Below, piece after piece: positions 48,229 through 54,238 of a stretch of 54,238 nt of DNA (position 1 is its first letter; each line of letters begins with the position of its first letter). The stretch is from Mesostigma viride. Its lineage: Eukaryota; Streptophyta; Mesostigmatophyceae; Mesostigmatales; Mesostigmataceae. The notes below the pieces were generated by a model that was not told where the DNA came from, ran no database searches, and saw only the letters and a program-made list of their open reading frames with translations. Location of the stretch: the NCBI GenBank assembly GCA_009746045.1, contig RPFO01001252.1, forward strand, positions 7,501-61,738, given 5' to 3'. The position numbers and the translations under genes were made by a program.

Positions 48229-48231
48229 GGC

Positions 48232-51200
48232 GGCCGCGGCACCGCACCTCGGCGCAGGTTTTTTCAGCTGTGCATGGAGAAAAAAACGTGTCTCAATCCA
48301 GGAACCCCCGTCGGTTCATCATGTCAGCCTAGAAAACTGGAGCGGTGGAGCCACAACTAACGGGAAAGCCGCATTCAAATTCGCCTAGCCCACGGGTCAC
48401 AATTGGCCGACAGGTAGATGCAGCCAGCCCCGGGCGTGTCGCAGACACTAATCACTACGGTAGGCCGCGGCACCGCGGCACCTCGGCGCAGGTTTTTTCA
48501 GCTGTGCATGGAGAAAAAAACGTGTCTCAATCCAGGAACCCCCGTCGGTTCATCATGTCAGCCTAGAAAACTGGAGCGGTGGAGCCACAACTAACGGGAA
48601 AGCCGCATTCAAATTCGCCTAGCCCACGGGTCACAATTCATTGGCCGACAGGTAGATGCAGCCAGCCCCGGGCGTGTCGCAGACACTAATCACTACGGTA
48701 GGCCGCGGTGCCGCACCTCGGCGCAGGTTTTTTCAGCTGTGCATGGAGAAAAAAACGTGTCTCAATCCAGGAACCCCCGTCGGTTCATCATGTCAGCCTA
48801 GAAAACTGGAGCGGTGGAGCCACAACTAACGGGAAAGCCGCATTCAAATTCGCCTAGCCCACGGGTCACAATTGGCCGACAGGTAGATGCAGCCAGCCCC
48901 GGGCGTGTCGCAGACACTAATCACTACGGTAGGCCGCGGCACCGCACCTCGGCGCAGGTTTTTTCAGCTGTGCATGGAGAAAAAAACGTGTCTCAATCCA
49001 GGAACCCCCGTCGGTTCATCATGTCAGCCTAGAAAACTGGAGCGGTGGAGCCACAACTAACGGGAAAGCCGCATTCAAATTCGCCTAGCCCACGGGTCAC
49101 AATTGGCCGACAGGTAGATGCAGCCAGCCCCGGGCGTGTCGCAGACACTAATCACTACGGTAGGCCGCGGCACCGCACCTCGGCGCAGGTTTTTTCAGCT
49201 GTGCATGGAGAAAAAAACGTGTCTCAATCCAGGAACCCCCGTCGGTTCATCATGTCAGCCTAGAAAACTGGAGCGGTGGAGCCACAACTAACGGGAAAGC
49301 CGCATTCAAATTCGCCTAGCCCACGGGTCACAATTGGCCGACAGGTAGATGCAGCCAGCCCCGGGCGTGTCGCAGACAGTAATCACTACGGTAGGCCGCG
49401 GTGCCGCACCTCGGCGCAGGTTTTTTCAGCTGTGCATGGAGAAAAAAACGTGTCTCAATCCAGGAACCCCCGTCGGTTCATCATGTCAGCCTAGAAAACT
49501 GGAGCGGTGGAGCCACAACTAACGGGAAAGCCGCATTCAAATTCGCCTAGCCCACGGGTCACAATTGGCCGACAGGTAGATGCAGCCAGCCCCGGGCGTG
49601 TCGCAGACACTAATCACTACGGTAGGCCGCGGCACCGCGGCACCTCGGCGCAGGTTTTTTCAGCTGTGCATGGAGAAAAAAACGTGTCTCAATCCAGGAA
49701 CTCCCGTCGGTTCATCATGTCAGCCTAGAAAACTGGAGCGGTGGAGCCACAACTAACGGGAAAGCCGCATTCAAATTCGCCTAGCCCACGGGTCACAATT
49801 GGCCGACAGGTAGATGCAGCCAGCCCCGGGCGTGTCGCAGACAGTAATCACTACGGTAGGCCGCGGCACCGCGGCACCTCGGCGCAGGTTTTTTCAGCTG
49901 TGCATGGAGAAAAAAACGTGTCTCAATCCAGGAACCCCCGTCGGTTCATCATGTCAGCCTAGAAAACTGGAGCGGTGGAGCCACAACTAACGGGAAAGCC
50001 GCATTCAAATTCGCCTAGCCCACGTCAGGTCACAATTGGCCGACAGGTAGATGCAGCCAGCCCCGGGCGTGTCGCAGACACTAATCACTACGGTAGGCCG
50101 CGGCACCGCACCTCGGCGCAGGTTTTTTCAGCTGTGCATGGAGAAAAAAACGTGTCTCAATCCAGGAACCCCCGTCGGTTCATCATGTCAGCCTAGAAAA
50201 CTGGAGCGGTGGAGCCACAACTAACGGGAAAGCCGCATTCAAATTCGCCTAGCCCACGGGTCACAATTGGCCGACAGGTAGATGCAGCCAGCCCCGGGCG
50301 TGTCACAGACACTAATCACTACGGTAGGCCGCGGCACCGCACCTCGGCGCAGGTTTTTTCAGCTGTGCATGGAGAAAAAAACGTGTCTCAATCCAGGAAC
50401 CCCCGTCGGTTCATCATGTCAGCCTAGAAAACTGGAGCGGTGGAGCCACAACTAACGGGAAAGCCGCATTCAAATTCGCCTAGCCCACGGGTCACAATTG
50501 GCCGACAGGTAGATGCAGCCAGCCCCGGGCGTGTCGCAGACAGTAATCACTACGGTAGGCCGCGGCCGCACCTCGGCGCAGGTTTTTTCAGCTGTGCATG
50601 GAGAAAAAAACGTGTCTCAATCCAGGAACCCCCGTCGGTTCATCATGTCAGCCTAGAAAACTGGAGCGGTGGAGCCACAACTAACGGGAAAGCCGCATTC
50701 AAATTCGCCTAGCCCACGGGTCACAATTGGCCGACAGGTAGATGCAGCCAGCCCCGGGCGTGTCGCAGACAGTAATCACTACGGTAGGCCGCGGTGCCGC
50801 ACCTCGGCGCAGGTTTTTTCAGCTGTGCATGGAGAAAAAAACGTGTCTCAATCCAGGAACCCCCGTCGGTTCATCATGTCAGCCTAGAAAACTGGAGCGG
50901 TGGAGCCACAACTAACGGGAAAGCCGCATTCAAATTCGCCTAGCCCACGGGTCACAATTGGCCGACAGGTAGATGCAGCCAGCCCCGGGCGTGTCGCAGA
51001 CAGTAATCACTACGGTAGGCCGCGGTGCCGCACCTCGGCGCAGGTTTTTTCAGCTGTGCATGGAGAAAAAAACGTGTCTCAATCCAGGAACCCCCGTCGG
51101 TTCATCATGTCAGCCTAGAAAACTGGAGCGGTGGAGCCACAACTAACGGGAAAGCCGCATTCAAATTCGCCTAGCCCACGGGTCACAATTGGCCGACAGG

Positions 51201-54200
51201 TAGATGCAGCCAGCCCCGGGCGTGTCGCAGACAGTAATCACTACGGTAGGCCGCGGTGCCGCACCTCGGCGCAGGTTTTTTCAGCTGTGCATGGAGAAAA
51301 AAACGTGTCTCAATCCAGGAACCCCCGTCGGTTCATCATGTCAGCCTAGAAAACTGGAGCGGTGGAGCCACAACTAACGGGAAAGCCGCATTCAAATTCG
51401 CCTAGCCCACGGGTCACAATTGGCCGACAGGTAGATGCAGCCAGCCCCGGGCGTGTCGCAGACAGTAATCACTACGGTAGGCCGCGGTGCCGCACCTCGG
51501 CGCAGGTTTTTTCAGCTGTGCATGGAGAAAAAAACGTGTCTCAATCCAGGAACCCCCGTCGGTTCATCATGTCAGCCTAGAAAACTGGAGCGGTGGAGCC
51601 ACAACTAACGGGAAAGCCGCATTCAAATTCGCCTAGCCCACGGGTCACAATTGGCCGACAGGTAGATGCAGCCAGCCCCGGGCGTGTCGCAGACAGTAAT
51701 CACTACGGTAGGCCGCGGCCGCACCTCGGCGCAGGTTTTTTCAGCTGTGCATGGAGAAAAAAACGTGTCTCAATCCAGGAACCCCCGTCGGTTCATCATG
51801 TCAGCCTAGAAAACTGGAGCGGTGGAGCCACAACTAACGGGAAAGCCGCATTCAAATTCGCCTAGCCCACGGGTCACAATTGGCCGACAGGTAGATGCAG
51901 CCAGCCCCGGGCGTGTCGCAGACAGTAATCACTACGGTAGGCCGCGGTGCCGCACCTCGGCGCAGGTTTTTTCAGCTGTGCATGGAGAAAAAAACGTGTC
52001 TCAATCCAGGAACCCCCGTCGGTTCATCATGTCAGCCTAGAAAACTGGAGCGGTGGAGCCACAACTAACGGGAAAGCCGCATTCAAATTCGCCTAGCCCA
52101 CGGGTCACAATTGGCCGACAGGTAGATGCAGCCAGCCCCGGGCGTGTCGCAGACAGTAATCACTACGGTAGGCCGCGGTGCCGCACCTCGGCGCAGGTTT
52201 TTTCAGCTGTGCATGGAGAAAAAAACGTGTCTCAATCCAGGAACCCCCGTCGGTTCATCATGTCAGCCTAGAAAACTGGAGCGGTGGAGCCACAACTAAC
52301 GGGAAAGCCGCATTCAAATTCGCCTAGCCCACGGGTCACAATTGGCCGACAGGTAGATGCAGCCAGCCCCGGGCGTGTCGCAGACAGTAATCACTACGGT
52401 AGGCCGCGGTGCCGCACCTCGGCGCAGGTTTTTTCAGCTGTGCATGGAGAAAAAAACGTGTCTCAATCCAGGAACCCCCGTCGGTTCATCATGTCAGCCT
52501 AGAAAACTGGAGCGGTGGAGCCACAACTAACGGGAAAGCCGCATTCAAATTCGCCTAGCCCACGGGTCACAATTGGCCGACAGGTAGATGCAGCCAGCCC
52601 CGGGCGTGTCGCAGACAGTAATCACTACGTAGGCCGCGGTGCCGCACCTCGGCGCAGGTTTTTTCAGCTGTGCATGGAGAAAAAAACGTGTCTCAATCCA
52701 GGAACCCCCGTCGGTTCATCATGTCAGCCTAGAAAACTGGAGCGGTGGAGCCACAACTAACGGGAAAGCCGCATTCAAATTCGCCTAGCCCACGGGTCAC
52801 AATTGGCCGACAGGTAGATGCAGCCAGCCCCGGGCGTGTCGCAGACAGTAATCACTACGTAGGCCGCGGTGCCGCACCTCGGCGCAGGTTTTTTCAGCTG
52901 TGCATGGAGAAAAAAACGTGTCTCAATCCAGGAACCCCCGTCGGTTCATCATGTCAGCCTAGAAAACTGGAGCGGTGGAGCCACAACTAACGGGAAAGCC
53001 GCATTCAAATTCGCCTAGCCCACGGGTCACAATTGGCCGACAGGTAGATGCAGCCAGCCCCGGGCGTGTCGCAGACAGTAATCACTACGTAGGCCGCGGT
53101 GCCGCACCTCGGCGCAGGTTTTTTCAGCTGTGCATGGAGAAAAAAACGTGTCTCAATCCAGGAACCCCCGTCGGTTCATCATGTCAGCCTAGAAAACTGG
53201 AGCGGTGGAGCCACAACTAACGGGAAAGCCGCATTCAAATTCGCCTAGCCCACGGGTCACAATTGGCCGACAGGTAGATGCAGCCAGCCCCGGGCGTGTC
53301 GCAGACAGTAATCACTACGTAGGCCGCGGTGCCGCACCTCGGCGCAGGTTTTTTCAGCTGTGCATGGAGAAAAAAACGTGTCTCAATCCAGGAACCCCCG
53401 TCGGTTCATCATGTCAGCCTAGAAAACTGGAGCGGTGGAGCCACAACTAACGGGAAAGCCGCATTCAAATTCGCCTAGCCCACGGGTCACAATTGGCCGA
53501 CAGGTAGATGCAGCCAGCCCCGGGCGTGTCGCAGACAGTAATCACTACGTAGGCCGCGGTGCCGCACCTCGGCGCAGGTTTTTTCAGCTGTGCATGGAGA
53601 AAAAAACGTGTCTCAATCCAGGAACCCCCGTCGGTTCATCATGTCAGCCTAGAAAACTGGAGCGGTGGAGCCACAACTAACGGGAAAGCCGCATTCAAAT
53701 TCGCCTAGCCCACGGGTCACAATTGGCCGACAGGTAGATGCAGCCAGCCCCGGGCGTGTCGCAGACAGTAATCACTACGGTAGGCCGCGGTGCCGCACCT
53801 CGGCGCAGGTTTTTTCAGCTGTGCATGGAGAAAAAAACGTGTCTCAATCCAGGAACCCCCGTCGGTTCATCATGTCAGCCTAGAAAACTGGAGCGGTGGA
53901 GCCACAACTAACGGGAAAGCCGCATTCAAATTCGCCTAGCCCACGGGTCACAATTGGCCGACAGGTAGATGCAGCCAGCCCCGGGCGTGTCGCAGACAGT
54001 AATCACTACGGTAGGCCGCGGTGCCGCACCTCGGCGCAGGTTTTTTCAGCTGTGCATGGAGAAAAAAACGTGTCTCAATCCAGGAACCCCCGTCGGTTCA
54101 TCATGTCAGCCTAGAAAACTGGAGCGGTGGAGCCACAACTAACGGGAAAGCCGCATTCAAATTCGCCTAGCCCACGGGTCACAATTGGCCGACAGGTAGA

Positions 54201-54238
54201 TGCAGCCAGCCCCGGGCGTGTCGCAGACACTAATCACA
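48232..54238. repeat. 229-235 bp satellite array, ~25.6 copies, runs off the window
   Basis: Nearly identical units begin GGCCGCGG(CAC/TG)CCGCACCTCGG and contain TTTTTTC...GAAAAAA, a CATGTCAGCCTAGAAAACTGG block, ATTCAAATTCGCCTAGCC and GGCCGACAGGTAGATGCAGC. Equivalent points recur at 48345, 48579, 48814, 49045 and so on to 54127. Length variants come from small indels at the unit junction. The short open frame in each unit (MEPQLTGKP...) is a by-product of homogenised sequence. Confidence 0.98.

Larger units (their letters stand above)
42900..48231 (-). mobile_element. near full-length non-LTR retrotransposon (R2-like REL endonuclease, RING-H2)
   Basis: The element on the minus strand has a roughly 200-bp 3' UTR (42900-43103), a long polyprotein frame (43104-47024 plus 47039 to about 48190) and a GC-rich 5' end abutting the satellite array at 48232. 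The 3' end meets the tail of the plus-strand copy, giving a tail-to-tail pair. No clear target duplication was found. Confidence 0.85.

Noticed and set aside
48345-54114. Repeated 72-90 codon open frames (MEPQLTGKP...) in the satellite
   Set aside because: One occurs per satellite unit, in every copy, with no start context or gene structure. It is a by-product of a homogenised repeat.

Overview
The window looks like a eukaryotic nuclear contig, most probably from a flagellated green alga. The evidence is many short GT-AG introns, GC-rich exons, a plant-type chloroplast transit peptide at 18.9 kb, a TTTAGGG-type motif, and two exons strongly resembling the cilia/flagella protein CFAP299. Species was not determined. 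No prokaryotic operons, rRNA or tRNA genes were recognised.

Layout. (1) 0.6-17.1 kb, minus strand: one long multi-exon gene. Fifteen exons with mutually compatible splice phases encode an N-terminal leucine-rich-repeat segment followed by a long right-handed beta-helix repeat region (GGAV/GGAL motifs), probably secreted or cell-surface. Its introns are full of micro- and minisatellites. (2) 17.1-18.9 kb: probable divergent promoter region. (3) 18.9-27.8 kb, plus strand: a gene for a predicted chloroplast-targeted protein of unknown function, with a Ser/Gly-rich linker and Leu-rich helical exons, and minisatellites in its introns. (4) 27.8-32.1 kb: degenerate mobile-element debris, including an L1-type ORF1 fragment, a reverse-transcriptase C-terminus and repeated LINE 3' ends with TTAA-repeat termini. 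(5) 32,222-41,255: a 9,034-bp insertion bounded by perfect 29-bp terminal inverted repeats and a 3-bp target duplication (AGC), sitting inside a short truncated LINE copy. It carries two outward-facing unidentified genes, several tandem-repeat blocks and two CFAP299-like exons. (6) 41.7-42.9 kb plus, and 42.9-48.2 kb minus: tail-to-tail related non-LTR retrotransposons. The minus copy is near full length and encodes RING-H2, C2H2, reverse transcriptase, CCHC knuckle and an R2-type restriction-like endonuclease. (7) 48.2 kb to the right edge: about 25.6 tandem copies of a 229-235 bp satellite abutting the 5' end of that retrotransposon.

The two host-like genes at left appear to be ordinary genes swollen by repeats. 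The right half is a nest of transposable elements. The main points of interest are the large TIR element carrying CFAP299 exons, the RING-containing REL-endonuclease retrotransposon with a satellite at its 5' end, and a minisatellite that supplies a tandem array of 5' splice sites.
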